From assembly GCF_003600155.1 (NCBI RefSeq), contig NZ_QWLD01000034.1, positions 1-64,000 on the forward strand: a DNA stretch of 64,000 bases. The letters run 5' to 3'. The notes beneath the pieces were generated by a model that worked only from the letters and a program-made list of their open reading frames with translations, did not search any database and was not told the DNA's origin. Origin of the DNA: Nesterenkonia muleiensis. GTDB taxonomy: Bacteria; Actinomycetota; Actinomycetes; Actinomycetales; Micrococcaceae. Below are positions 50,728 through 59,508 of this stretch, in pieces (position 1 is the stretch's first letter; every line of letters starts with the position of its first letter). Position numbers and translations under genes: made by a program.

Positions 50728-51086
50728 TGGAACTCCAAGGAATCATGCACGGTGCAGGCCTGGTCTTCATCTTCCTGGGGATCTTCACCATCATTGTGGC
50801 CGGCCTCGGACTCTTCAGACTCCCTGATCTGTATCTGCGGGCCTCAGCGGTGGGCACCTCGGCCGGGCTCGGAGTGGCCTCTATTGTCCTGGGAGCGCTG
50901 CTGATGGACTTCAGCTGGCTCAACCTGCTCAAGGCGCTGCTGGCGATCATCGCCCAGCTGCTGACCTCTGCGGTGGGCTCGATGGCCATTGCCCGGTCCG
51001 GATACCTCAACAACTCCAGGCCCGCGGAGATCACCCATACTGATGATCTCATCAAGACCAGGCGGGACTCCGCCGACTCCAGGTAG
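50727..51086 (+). CDS. mrpG: Na+/H+ antiporter subunit G
   Basis: A 119-residue protein with three helices and the MnhG landmark GLFRLPDLYLRASAVGTSAGLG; PaG-type LLTSAVGSMAIARSGY follows. ATG 50727 overlaps the mrpF stop (TGATG). Last gene of mrpA-CDEFG. The BrkB-like gene follows 25 bases later and may be read from the same transcript. Confidence 0.94.
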   Translation: MELQGIMHGAGLVFIFLGIFTIIVAGLGLFRLPDLYLRASAVGTSAGLGVASIVLGALLMDFSWLNLLKALLAIIAQLLTSAVGSMAIARSGYLNNSRPAEITHTDDLIKTRRDSADSR

Positions 51087-51111
51087 GCCGAACCCCGGTA
51101 ATGTGGGGCCC

Positions 51112-52341
51112 ATGAGTGAGCAGCAGCCGGGACTTCAGCCGTATCACGCCCGCGAGCGCACAGAGGACACCCATGATGTGTTCGAGGAGGAGGCCTCCTA
51201 TGAGGACGCTGCACGCCCAGGTACCGTCTTCGCCGCTGCCGACCAGCCGTATATGGTCAAGGCCCGCCAGCGTGAGGAGTATGCCGAGGGTGCAGGAGAA
51301 GAGCACGACGGCGCCCAGATTGCCTCACCGCTGAAGCTCACCGGCACCACGTGGAAATACAGTCTCAAGCGCACTCTGGCTGAGTTCGGCCGGGACCAGT
51401 GCACCGATATGGCCGCCGCACTGACCTACTACACGGTGCTGTCCATCTTCCCGGCGCTGATCGCCCTGGTCTCCATCCTGGGCCTGGTGGGCGAGGCCGA
51501 CCGGGTCACCGGGTTTTTCGTGGATCTGGTCGATGACATGACCGGCGGCGATGAACAGGTCATGGAGACTGTCAACAACGTGGTCGGCAATATCACCAGT
51601 GTCGGGGGAGCGGGGCTGGGGCTGGCCATCGGTATTCTGCTGGCGATCTGGACGGCGTCGAACTACGTCAACGCCTTCTCCCGGGCCATGAACCGCATCT
51701 GGGAGGTCGAGGAGGGCCGGTCCTTCCTGCAGCTGCGTCCGGTGCTCTATGCAGTCACGGTGGTGCTGATCCTGCTGGTGGCGGCGGCCGGAGTGATGCT
51801 GGTGGTCTCCGGGCCCATCGCTGAGTCTCTGGGCAACACCGTCGGGCTGGGGGAGACCGCGCTGACGGTGTGGAGCTGGGCCACTCCGGTGGTGCTGATC
51901 GTGGTGGCCGCAGCCGGGATCGGGCTGCTGTACTTCGCCACTCCGAACATCCGTCAACCCTGGTCCAGGTGGGCTTCTGCCGGCGCGCTGATCACCATTG
52001 TGGTCATGGTCATCACCACGGTGGGCGTGGGGTTCTACGTGATGAACTTCGCCAACTATGAAGCCACCTACGGGGCGCTGGCCAGCGTGATCATCTTCCT
52101 GTTCTGGGTCTACATCATGAATACAGTCCTGCTGCTGGGTGCCGAGCTGGATGCCGAGCTGGAGCGAGGCAGGCAATTGCAGGCCGGTGTGGAGGCAGAG
52201 CGGACCATCCTGCTTCCGCCGCGGCAGACCAAAGGGGTGGAGAAGAAGAACTCCTCCTACGAAAAGCTGGTGGCCTCAGGGCATGCTCTGCGGATGTCCA
52301 AGGGGGAGACGAGTGACCCCGAGGACCTTTGGCGGCGGTAG
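51112..52341 (+). CDS. YihY/BrkB-family membrane protein
   Basis: A 409-residue protein. An acidic cytoplasmic N-terminus of about 85 residues precedes the YihY/BrkB core with six helices: DMAAALTYYTVLSIFPALIA, IGILLAIWTASNYVNAFSRAMN, and the C-terminal GALASVIIFLFWVYIMNTVLLLGAELDAELE. Once called RNase BN by mistake; its role is envelope transport, not settled. The frame is open upstream; ATG 51112 (MSEQQPG) is the best start, with weak ribosome pairing. Possibly co-transcribed with mrpG. Confidence 0.9.
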   Translation: MSEQQPGLQPYHARERTEDTHDVFEEEASYEDAARPGTVFAAADQPYMVKARQREEYAEGAGEEHDGAQIASPLKLTGTTWKYSLKRTLAEFGRDQCTDMAAALTYYTVLSIFPALIALVSILGLVGEADRVTGFFVDLVDDMTGGDEQVMETVNNVVGNITSVGGAGLGLAIGILLAIWTASNYVNAFSRAMNRIWEVEEGRSFLQLRPVLYAVTVVLILLVAAAGVMLVVSGPIAESLGNTVGLGETALTVWSWATPVVLIVVAAAGIGLLYFATPNIRQPWSRWASAGALITIVVMVITTVGVGFYVMNFANYEATYGALASVIIFLFWVYIMNTVLLLGAELDAELERGRQLQAGVEAERTILLPPRQTKGVEKKNSSYEKLVASGHALRMSKGETSDPEDLWRR

Positions 52342-52814
52342 TCCGGGGTGTGGCTGGTGAGCTGTGCAGTGGGGCCCTTCATGTGACTCGCATCTCATGA
52401 CGTAACAATCCGTCATATTTCATGATGCGGAAGATCCTGCTAGAAGGCAGCTTGCGTTACGGCGGTGTTTCTCCAGGTGATTTGGTCGACGATTTGCCTT
52501 GAGCAAGCTTGGCGTGACCTGAATTTTTCCTGAGTATCAACTTTCCCGAAAAGCCGGGGAAGTCCTGGGAGAAAATCAGGTCCCTGCCGTCCTGAGTCGA
52601 TGTTTCGCGGAGATTGAATGGCTCGGCTTGACTTCTAGGGGGCAGATGCTACTGCCTCGAGAGTGCGGTTCTACTAGGCGGTAACGATTCGATTACAAGG
52701 CTGGAAATGTCTCACCTGATGAACCGGGCGGCCGTAATCTGGGTTCCACCTTTGTACCGGTTCTGTGCTGTGCACCACCGGTCACTTAGCACCTACTCGC
52801 ATGAGGAGCAAGAA
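52342..52814. other. 473-base intergenic region upstream of peptide importer
   Basis: AT-richer than the surroundings. Contents: an ATGACG-N8-CGTCAT dyad (52397-52416); a nested palindrome at 52517-52581 made of outer arms ACCTGAATTTTTCC and GGGAGAAAATCAGGT and inner arms ACTTTCCCG and CGGGGAAGT; then the ribosome site GAGGAG (52803-52808). It probably holds promoter and leader of the binding-protein gene. No known riboswitch or gene was recognised. Confidence 0.55.
52517..52581 (+). promoter_or_regulatory. nested hairpin in importer leader
   Basis: Inner stem ACTTTCCCG (52540-52548) with CGGGGAAGT (52555-52563), one mismatch, loop AAAAGC; outer partial stem 52517-52530 with 52567-52581. It lies about 235 bases before the start codon and could be an RNA regulatory element, a small RNA or an operator. 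Confidence 0.45.
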
Positions 52815-54773
52815 GTGAAACTACGCAAACTGTCTGCTGCGGCCGCCATCCTGGCCTCCAGCGCGTTGGTCCTATCGGGATGCACCCCCGGCGACGACGA
52901 TGACAACGGCAACGGTGACGACGTCACCGATGAGAACGGCGAGACCACCGACGAGGGCGGTGAGGAGGACGGTGACGAAGGCGAAGCCAGCGGTGAGCGC
53001 GAGGCCCTTGACCTGGAGACCACCGACGATGAGATTCACGTCTCCGTGGCCGATGTCGACTTCGTGTCCTACAACGGCAACGCCCGTACCGCCAACAACA
53101 CCACCAACTCCGCCATTGTGGGCCTGATGGGCTCCAGCTTCTGGTATTTCGGCACCGACCTGTCGATCAATCCCTTCGACGAGTTCGGCTCTTACGAGGT
53201 GATCGACGAGGGCGAGGCCGTCTATGAGGAGGACGAGGACGGCGAGACCGTTCTGGATGAAGAGACCGGTGAGCCGGTCATCAACGAGGACGAGTCCTCT
53301 CCGATGGTCGTTGAGTACACCATCTCCGACGACGCGGTCTGGTCGGACGGCACCGACATCACCGTGGCTGACTTCGTCCTGACCTGGGGCACCCAGGCGC
53401 CGGGCATCAGCAACCCCGACTTCGACGAGGAGGCAGCCGAGGAGGACCCGGATTACGACGAGTCTCCGCACCTGTTCGACTCGGTCTCCAAGTCCTTCGG
53501 TGAGTACGTGCCGGACGGCCCGCAGGGCGATCTCGACGGCAAGACCTTCACCGTCGAGTACTCTGACCACTATGTCTACGTCGACTGGCAGCTGGTCGTC
53601 GGCGGTCCCCAGCCTTCGCACATCGTGGCTGAGCAGGGCGGACTGAGCGTGGAGGAGCTGGCTGAGGCCTTCTACGAGAAGGACGGCGGCGCGCTCGAAG
53701 AGGCTGCTGAGTTCTGGAACACCGGCTGGCACGTCCAGGGCGGGGATCTGCCCGACGCCGACCTGCTGCCGTCCTCCGGTCCGTACGTGCTGGACTCCTA
53801 CGCCACCGGTGAGTACCTCTCACTGGTCGCCAATGAGGACTACTGGGGCACTCCGGCCGGCACTGAGCGCGTCACCTTCCACTTCCTGGATGACGGCATT
53901 ATGACCCAGGCATTGGAGAACGCCGATGTGGACGTGATCGCTCCGCAGGCAACGGTGGACACCCTCGAGCAGCTCGAGGCATCCAACCGCGACATCGAGA
54001 TCTATGAGCAGGAGCTGGCCACCTGGGAGCACCTGGACCTCAACCACGGGTCAGAATCTCCGTTCAGCGACCACGAGGTCCGTGAGGCGTTCGCCCTCTG
54101 TGTCCCGCGTCAGCTGATCATCGACAACCTGATCGCTCCGTTGTCTGATGACATTGAACTGCTCAATGCTCGTGAGGTCTTCAACTACCAGGACCATTAC
54201 GACGAGGTCGTCTCTGAGTCCTACGACGGCCGCTACGACGAGCAGGACATCGAGCGGGCCCGCGAGCTGTTGGATGAGGCGGGCCACGACACTGTCGAAA
54301 TCGAGATCGGCTACCAGGCTCCCAACCCGCGCCGCTCCGACCAGGTGCAGCTGATCTCCGAGCAGTGCTCTGAGGCAGGCTTCGAGATCTCCGACGGCGG
54401 ACACGACGCCTTCTTCGCCGAGGTCATCCCGACCGGGGACTGGGACGTGGCACTGTTCGCCTGGGCCGGTTCCGGGCAGATCGCCTCCGGCCGCAACCTG
54501 TACCACTCCGAGGGCGGTCAGAACGACGGCAACTGGAGCAACGAGGACCTCGATGCCGCCTGGGACGAGCTGGTGGTCACCATGGACGAAGAGGACCGGA
54601 TCCCGCTGATCCAGGAGATCGAGCGGATCCTCTGGGATGATCTGATGAGCATTCCGCTGTTCGTCCACCCGGGCACCTTCGCCGCGGATGCTTCGATCGA
54701 CAACGTTCGGACCACCGCCGCGCAGACCGGCATCACGTGGAACGCCGACCAGTGGCAACGCTCCGCTGAGTGA
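52815..54773 (+). CDS. peptide ABC transporter substrate-binding lipoprotein
   Basis: A 652-residue extracytoplasmic solute-binding protein, family 5 (DppA/OppA type). Signal peptide with lipobox LVLSGC (Cys 20), a very acidic Asp/Glu/Gly linker to about residue 60, then the binding domains; conserved pieces include WSDGTDITVADFVLTWGTQA, GPYVLDSYATGEYLSLVANE and VREAFALCVPRQLIIDNL. It captures peptides for the permeases that follow. GTG 52815 behind GAGGAG is chosen; upstream in-frame ATG gives no signal peptide. A 41-base hairpin separates it from oppB, expected to keep its mRNA abundant. Confidence 0.93.
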   Translation: MKLRKLSAAAAILASSALVLSGCTPGDDDDNGNGDDVTDENGETTDEGGEEDGDEGEASGEREALDLETTDDEIHVSVADVDFVSYNGNARTANNTTNSAIVGLMGSSFWYFGTDLSINPFDEFGSYEVIDEGEAVYEEDEDGETVLDEETGEPVINEDESSPMVVEYTISDDAVWSDGTDITVADFVLTWGTQAPGISNPDFDEEAAEEDPDYDESPHLFDSVSKSFGEYVPDGPQGDLDGKTFTVEYSDHYVYVDWQLVVGGPQPSHIVAEQGGLSVEELAEAFYEKDGGALEEAAEFWNTGWHVQGGDLPDADLLPSSGPYVLDSYATGEYLSLVANEDYWGTPAGTERVTFHFLDDGIMTQALENADVDVIAPQATVDTLEQLEASNRDIEIYEQELATWEHLDLNHGSESPFSDHEVREAFALCVPRQLIIDNLIAPLSDDIELLNAREVFNYQDHYDEVVSESYDGRYDEQDIERARELLDEAGHDTVEIEIGYQAPNPRRSDQVQLISEQCSEAGFEISDGGHDAFFAEVIPTGDWDVALFAWAGSGQIASGRNLYHSEGGQNDGNWSNEDLDAAWDELVVTMDEEDRIPLIQEIERILWDDLMSIPLFVHPGTFAADASIDNVRTTAAQTGITWNADQWQRSAE

Positions 54774-54824
54774 GGTTCAGTCCCCGGACTGATCTTCACT
54801 GAACTCAGGTAAGTGAATACATGA

Positions 54825-54865
54825 CGGTGGGGTCTGGCAGAGAGTGTTTCTGGCAGGCCCCACCG
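54825..54865 (+). terminator. intercistronic hairpin after binding-protein gene
   Basis: CGGTGGGGTCTG (54825-54836) pairs with CAGGCCCCACCG (54854-54865) with one G-T pair and a 17-base loop; no T-run. A smaller stem TCAGTCCCCGGACTGA lies at 54777-54792. Such structures partially stop transcription or protect the upstream mRNA. Confidence 0.6.
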
Positions 54866-54903
54866 GCTGTACCTCCTGATTATTCTGGAAGGCGACCCCA
54901 GCA

Positions 54904-56439
54904 TTGCTGAAATACACCCTAAAACGACTCGGCAGCACGGTGTTGGTGCTGTTCCTCGCGTCCATCCTGGTCTTCTTTCTCACTGTGCACTCCGGCGACC
55001 CGCTGGCGGACCTGCGTGAGAGCAACGACCCGGACGCTCCATTCGAGATGGAGCAGCGCATCTATCACATGCAGCTCGACCAGCCCTGGTACACCCGGTA
55101 CTGGGGGTGGCTGCAGGGAGTACTGGGCTGTTTCCGGCTCTCCTGCGATTTTGGCACCAACCGTGAAGGCCAGGACCTCAACCCCATTCTGATGCAGGCT
55201 GCGGAGGACTCTCTGCGGCTGGTGTTCATCGCGACCATCGCGTCCATCGTGCTGGGTATCCTGATCGGAATTCTGACCGCTATCCGTCAGTACTCCGTCT
55301 TCGACTACAGCGTTTCTTTCATCGTCTTTCTCTTCTTCTCCCTGCCGACCTTCTGGGCAGCGGTGTTGGCCAAGGACTACCTGGCCATCTACTTCAATGA
55401 CTGGATGCAGGAGGGCGCAGAGTTCTCCTGGGGGCAGCTTCTGCTGATATCAGGCGTGATGGCCGTGGTGGTACCGCTGATTGCCGGTGGTTCGGCCATG
55501 CGGCGGCTGGTGACCGGCGCAGTGGTGGGCCTGTTCAGCGCTGGGGCTCTCTGGTACTTCGACTCGGCGCAGTTTGCGCTCTACCCCCGGGTCGGTGCTC
55601 TGGGCGTCATCCTCCTGTCTTTCGGCCTGGCTGTGGGTCTGACGGCACTGATCGCGGGATTGAAAAACCGGCAGGTGCTCTACACCGCGCTGACTGTGGC
55701 GGCACTGAGCATCGTCTCCTACTACGCCACGTGGAATCTGCTGCAGGATCCACCTGGAGGGTGGTTCTTCCTCGGGGCGCTGTTCGTGCTGACCATTGTG
55801 ATCTGTGTGGTCATTGCTCGCACGATGGGCGGCTATGCTAAGGGGCAGGCCACTTCAGTGGCTGTGCTGACCGGTGTGCTGAGCTCAGCGCTCATCCTTC
55901 TGGATCACTTCATGTATCACTGGCCCAATATGATGTCGCTGAAGCCGCGCCCGATCTCGACCATCGGTTCGCACACTCGGCGCTTCACCGAAGACGACGT
56001 CACCTGGTGGCAGGTGAACCTTGATCTGCTGACCCAGTTGTGGATTCCCACAGTGATTCTCATGCTGATCTCACTGGCCACCTATACCCGCTATACCCGC
56101 TCCTCCATGCTTGAGGTCGCCCGTCAGGACTACATCCGCACGGCCCGCGCCAAAGGCGCTAGTGAGCGAACGGTGGTGCTCAAGCACGCTTTCCGCAATG
56201 CGTTGATCCCGCTGGCCACCATTGTTGCCTTTGACTTCGCGGGCCTCATCGGGGGCACGGTGGTCCTGGAGCGGATATTCAACTGGAACGGTATGGGGCA
56301 GCTGTTCGTCACAGCGCTGCAGCAGGTAGACCCAGCACCGGTGATGGGCTTCATGATCATCACCGGCTTCGTGGCGGTGCTCTTCAACTTCTTCGCCGAC
56401 ATTCTTTATGCCGTTCTCGACCCAAGGATCCGAGTATGA
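54904..56439 (+). CDS. peptide ABC transporter permease, OppB-like with large membrane insert
   Basis: A 511-residue permease. The N-terminal helix (MLKYTLKRLGSTVLVLFLAS) and the C-terminal DppB/OppB part are normal: RASERTVVLKHAFRNALIP-type EAA loop and ILYAVLDPRIRV. Residues about 175-345 form an insert with about five hydrophobic segments not found in the usual 310-340 residue OppB. Start TTG 54904 with GGAAGG at 54888-54893. Stop overlaps the next permease by ATGA. Part of the five-component importer; the insert is shared with some other actinobacterial OppB proteins in my recollection (not checked). Confidence 0.88.
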   Translation: MLKYTLKRLGSTVLVLFLASILVFFLTVHSGDPLADLRESNDPDAPFEMEQRIYHMQLDQPWYTRYWGWLQGVLGCFRLSCDFGTNREGQDLNPILMQAAEDSLRLVFIATIASIVLGILIGILTAIRQYSVFDYSVSFIVFLFFSLPTFWAAVLAKDYLAIYFNDWMQEGAEFSWGQLLLISGVMAVVVPLIAGGSAMRRLVTGAVVGLFSAGALWYFDSAQFALYPRVGALGVILLSFGLAVGLTALIAGLKNRQVLYTALTVAALSIVSYYATWNLLQDPPGGWFFLGALFVLTIVICVVIARTMGGYAKGQATSVAVLTGVLSSALILLDHFMYHWPNMMSLKPRPISTIGSHTRRFTEDDVTWWQVNLDLLTQLWIPTVILMLISLATYTRYTRSSMLEVARQDYIRTARAKGASERTVVLKHAFRNALIPLATIVAFDFAGLIGGTVVLERIFNWNGMGQLFVTALQQVDPAPVMGFMIITGFVAVLFNFFADILYAVLDPRIRV

Positions 56440-57587
56440 GCGAGCAGACTCCTAATACTTCACAGACTGAACAGGACATGGCCGACCTCGCCGAGGTCGA
56501 GGATGCCAAACTCCAAGCCAAGGGGGTGTCCCTCTCCCAGAGCCAGTTGGTGCGCCGGCGCTTCTTTGCGCATAAGCCTGCGGTGATCTCCCTGATCCTC
56601 CTTGCTTTCCTGACAGTGCTGGCTTTCAGCTCCATCGGCTACGGGATCATCCCCGGCTGGTGGGACAAGACCTTCACTGCCACCGGGCCGGTGCTCAACG
56701 GTGGGCAGCCCACGATGTTCCAGGACGGGCAGATCCTCGGTGAGCATCCCTTCGGCCAGACCCAGATGGGCCAGGACTTCTTCGCCCAGGCGATGTACGG
56801 CATGCAGCAGTCGCTGATCATCGCCTTTGTGGTAGGCATTGTCTCCACCATGATCGGTGTGGTGGTCGGTGCGGCGGCTGGATTCTTCCGCGGGTGGATC
56901 GAGTCTCTGCTGATGCGTGCCACCGACATGGTCATCGTGGTGCCGCTTCTGGTTCTCGCCGCCATTCTCGGGCAGATGGTGGCAGGTAACGTGTGGGCGC
57001 TGGCACTCGTCCTCGGTTGCGTCACCTGGACGGGCCTGGCCCGTCTGGTCAGGGCCGAGATCCTCTCCCTGCGGGAGAAGGAGTACGTCTCGGCTGCTAT
57101 CGCCATGGGTGCATCACCGACACGCATCATCCTCAAGCACATGCTGCCCAACAGCGTCGGTGTGATCATTGTGAACGCGACCTTCTCCATCGCCGCGGCA
57201 ATCCTGCTGGAGTCCACCCTGTCCTTCCTGGGGCTGGGTGTTCAGCTTCCTGAGGTCTCCCTGGGCTCCTTGGTGGACTATTACCAGGGGGCCTCGACGA
57301 CGCGTCCCTGGCTGTTCTGGTTCCCGGGACTCTTCATCATCGCCATTGCCCTGTCGGTGAACTTCATCGGTGATGGTCTCCGTGATGCCTATGATCCACG
57401 CCAGAAGCGTGTAGGAGATCGGCGCCCCGGACTCCTGCAGGCCATGGGCCTGCGCGGCATCAACCGTCGCGGCAAGGACCGTACCCAGGGCGCCGGCGAG
57501 GCACCGGGTCAGCCCGGTCAGGCCACCCATGTGGTCTCCGCGGCGGAGCCCAAGAGCAATCCCCTGCGTCAGTGGAGGAAGAAATGA
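56436..57587 (+). CDS. peptide ABC transporter permease, OppC-like
   Basis: A 383-residue permease with a polar N-terminus of about 45 residues, the OppC-specific first helix (PAVISLILLAFLTVLAFSS), and the BPD transmembrane domain (about 125-330) holding the coupling loop YVSAAIAMGASPTRIILKHM. The C-terminal 45 residues are Arg/Gly/Gln-rich. ATG overlaps oppB; stop overlaps the ATPase gene. Pairs with the OppB-like subunit as the channel. Confidence 0.92.
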   Translation: MSEQTPNTSQTEQDMADLAEVEDAKLQAKGVSLSQSQLVRRRFFAHKPAVISLILLAFLTVLAFSSIGYGIIPGWWDKTFTATGPVLNGGQPTMFQDGQILGEHPFGQTQMGQDFFAQAMYGMQQSLIIAFVVGIVSTMIGVVVGAAAGFFRGWIESLLMRATDMVIVVPLLVLAAILGQMVAGNVWALALVLGCVTWTGLARLVRAEILSLREKEYVSAAIAMGASPTRIILKHMLPNSVGVIIVNATFSIAAAILLESTLSFLGLGVQLPEVSLGSLVDYYQGASTTRPWLFWFPGLFIIAIALSVNFIGDGLRDAYDPRQKRVGDRRPGLLQAMGLRGINRRGKDRTQGAGEAPGQPGQATHVVSAAEPKSNPLRQWRKK

Positions 57588-59485
57588 GTCTGATGACGAT
57601 ACTCGCCGAGATTGATTACGAGGAGCTGCTCGAAGATGCTGAGGGCCAGGAGTTCATCTTCAGCTGGGAGCCGCTGATCATCTTAGGCATCGCCCTGGTG
57701 ATCATTCTGGTGTACCTGATCGCCTCTCGACTCCTCCGGTCCAAGAAGGAACTCCCGCCAGGTGAGTTCCATCTGGAGAAGGCAGAGTTCGAGACGGACA
57801 AGGCGCTGCAGTTCCAGGACGTGAAGGTCACCTTCGCCACTGAGTTCGGCACCGTGGACGCAGTCCGTGGTGTCAGCTTCGACGTCGGCCCCGGTGAAGT
57901 GGTGGCTGTGGTCGGTGAGTCCGGTTCCGGAAAGTCGGTCACCAGCTCAACCACGATGGGCCTGACTGCGGAGAACGCGAGTATCAGCGGTGAGGTGTTC
58001 CTCGACGGGAAGAACATCACACAGATGATGCCCGGGGCTCTGCGCGGGCTGCGCGGCAACGAGATCTCCATGGTCTTCCAGGAACCGATGACCGCGCTGA
58101 ACCCGGTGCTGAAGGTCTCCGACCAGCTGACCGAGGTCTTCCAGATCCACGGAAAGGCCTTCGGCGCCGAAGCCCTGGCCAAATCCATTGAACTCCTGCG
58201 CTCCGTGGGAATCCCAGACCCGGAAAACCGGATCCACGAATACCCTCACCAGTTCTCCGGAGGTCAGCGCCAGCGCATCGTCATCGCCTTGGCGGTGGCG
58301 AACAACCCCAAGGTGATCATCGCCGACGAACCGACCACCGCATTGGATGTCACCGTCCAGGCAGAGATCCTGGACCTGATGCGCCGGCTGAAGGACGAGT
58401 CCAATACGGCCATCCTGCTCATCACGCACAATATGGGTGTGGTCGCGGATATGGCAGACCGTGTGGTCGTCATGTTCCAGGGCGAAGTGGTCGAACAGGG
58501 GCCGGTGAAGCAGATTCTGCGCAGCCCGCAGCATCCTTACACCCAGCGGCTGCTCGACGCGATGCCGGAGCTCCGCTCGGAGACCAGCGCAGAAGAGCAA
58601 ACACATATCCATGCCGAATCCGCTGCCTATGAGGACACGGAGCCGGAGGACGGCTATGCCCTCCAGGGCAAGGACCTTGCCCTGGCCTATAAATTCCGCG
58701 GCAGATCAAACCGGGTGGTCGAAGGCGTCAATTTTGCTGTGAAGCGTGGTGAGATCCTAGGCCTTGTGGGTGAGTCCGGGTCCGGTAAATCCACCATCGC
58801 CAAAGCAGTCTTGGGGCTGCTCGAAGTCGATGATGGAGAGTTGCTGATCCGCGGCAAGAACCTGCCCGCCCTGCCTCGCCAGGAGAGGCGAGCCCTGCGC
58901 CGTGAGATCGGTGTGGTATTCCAGGACCCGGCGGCCTCTCTGGACCCGCGGTTTCCCATCGGTGATGTGATCACCGAACCGATGGTGGTGCATAAGGTCG
59001 GTACCGCCAAAGAGCGTGCGGCGCGGGCCAAGGAGCTGCTCGATGCGGTGAAGCTGCCCACCGACGTCATCAACAGGTATCCGCATGAGCTCTCCGGCGG
59101 ACAGCGCCAGCGTATTTCGATTGCTCGGGCCATGAGTCTGAGCCCCTCGATCCTCATCGCCGATGAGCCCACCTCGGCCTTGGACGTCTCCGTTCAGGCC
59201 CGGGTGCTGGAGATGTTCGCCGAACTGCAGCAGCAGTTCGAGTTCGCCTGCCTGTTTGTGACGCACGATCTTGCCGTGGTGGACCAGCTGGCTGATCAGA
59301 TCATGGTTTTGGAGAAGGGCCGTATGGTCGAGTACGGCCGTAAGGACCAGATTCTCCGTGCCCCCCAGGAGGACTACACCAAGCGGCTGCTGGCTGCGGC
59401 CCCGGTCCCGGACCCAGATCTGCAGGCCAAGCGCCGCCAGGCACGTCGGGAACTGCTGGCGGCACAGGGCCTGTCCCTGGACTGA
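57584..59485 (+). CDS. fused double ABC ATPase with N-terminal membrane helix
   Basis: A 633-residue protein with two nucleotide-binding domains (OppD- and OppF-like). First NBD: Walker A VVGESGSGKSVTSS, signature FSGGQRQRIVIALAVA, Walker B VIIADEPTTALD. Second NBD: LVGESGSGKSTIAKAVL, LSGGQRQRISIARAMS, ILIADEPTSALD. Unusually, residues about 25-48 (WEPLIILGIALVIILVYLIA) form a hydrophobic helix that would tether the ATPase to the membrane. ATG 57584 overlaps the OppC stop (ATGA). Powers peptide import. Confidence 0.93.
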   Translation: MSLMTILAEIDYEELLEDAEGQEFIFSWEPLIILGIALVIILVYLIASRLLRSKKELPPGEFHLEKAEFETDKALQFQDVKVTFATEFGTVDAVRGVSFDVGPGEVVAVVGESGSGKSVTSSTTMGLTAENASISGEVFLDGKNITQMMPGALRGLRGNEISMVFQEPMTALNPVLKVSDQLTEVFQIHGKAFGAEALAKSIELLRSVGIPDPENRIHEYPHQFSGGQRQRIVIALAVANNPKVIIADEPTTALDVTVQAEILDLMRRLKDESNTAILLITHNMGVVADMADRVVVMFQGEVVEQGPVKQILRSPQHPYTQRLLDAMPELRSETSAEEQTHIHAESAAYEDTEPEDGYALQGKDLALAYKFRGRSNRVVEGVNFAVKRGEILGLVGESGSGKSTIAKAVLGLLEVDDGELLIRGKNLPALPRQERRALRREIGVVFQDPAASLDPRFPIGDVITEPMVVHKVGTAKERAARAKELLDAVKLPTDVINRYPHELSGGQRQRISIARAMSLSPSILIADEPTSALDVSVQARVLEMFAELQQQFEFACLFVTHDLAVVDQLADQIMVLEKGRMVEYGRKDQILRAPQEDYTKRLLAAAPVPDPDLQAKRRQARRELLAAQGLSLD

Positions 59486-59508
59486 GAGCTCAGTAGGGAG
59501 ACGAGACG

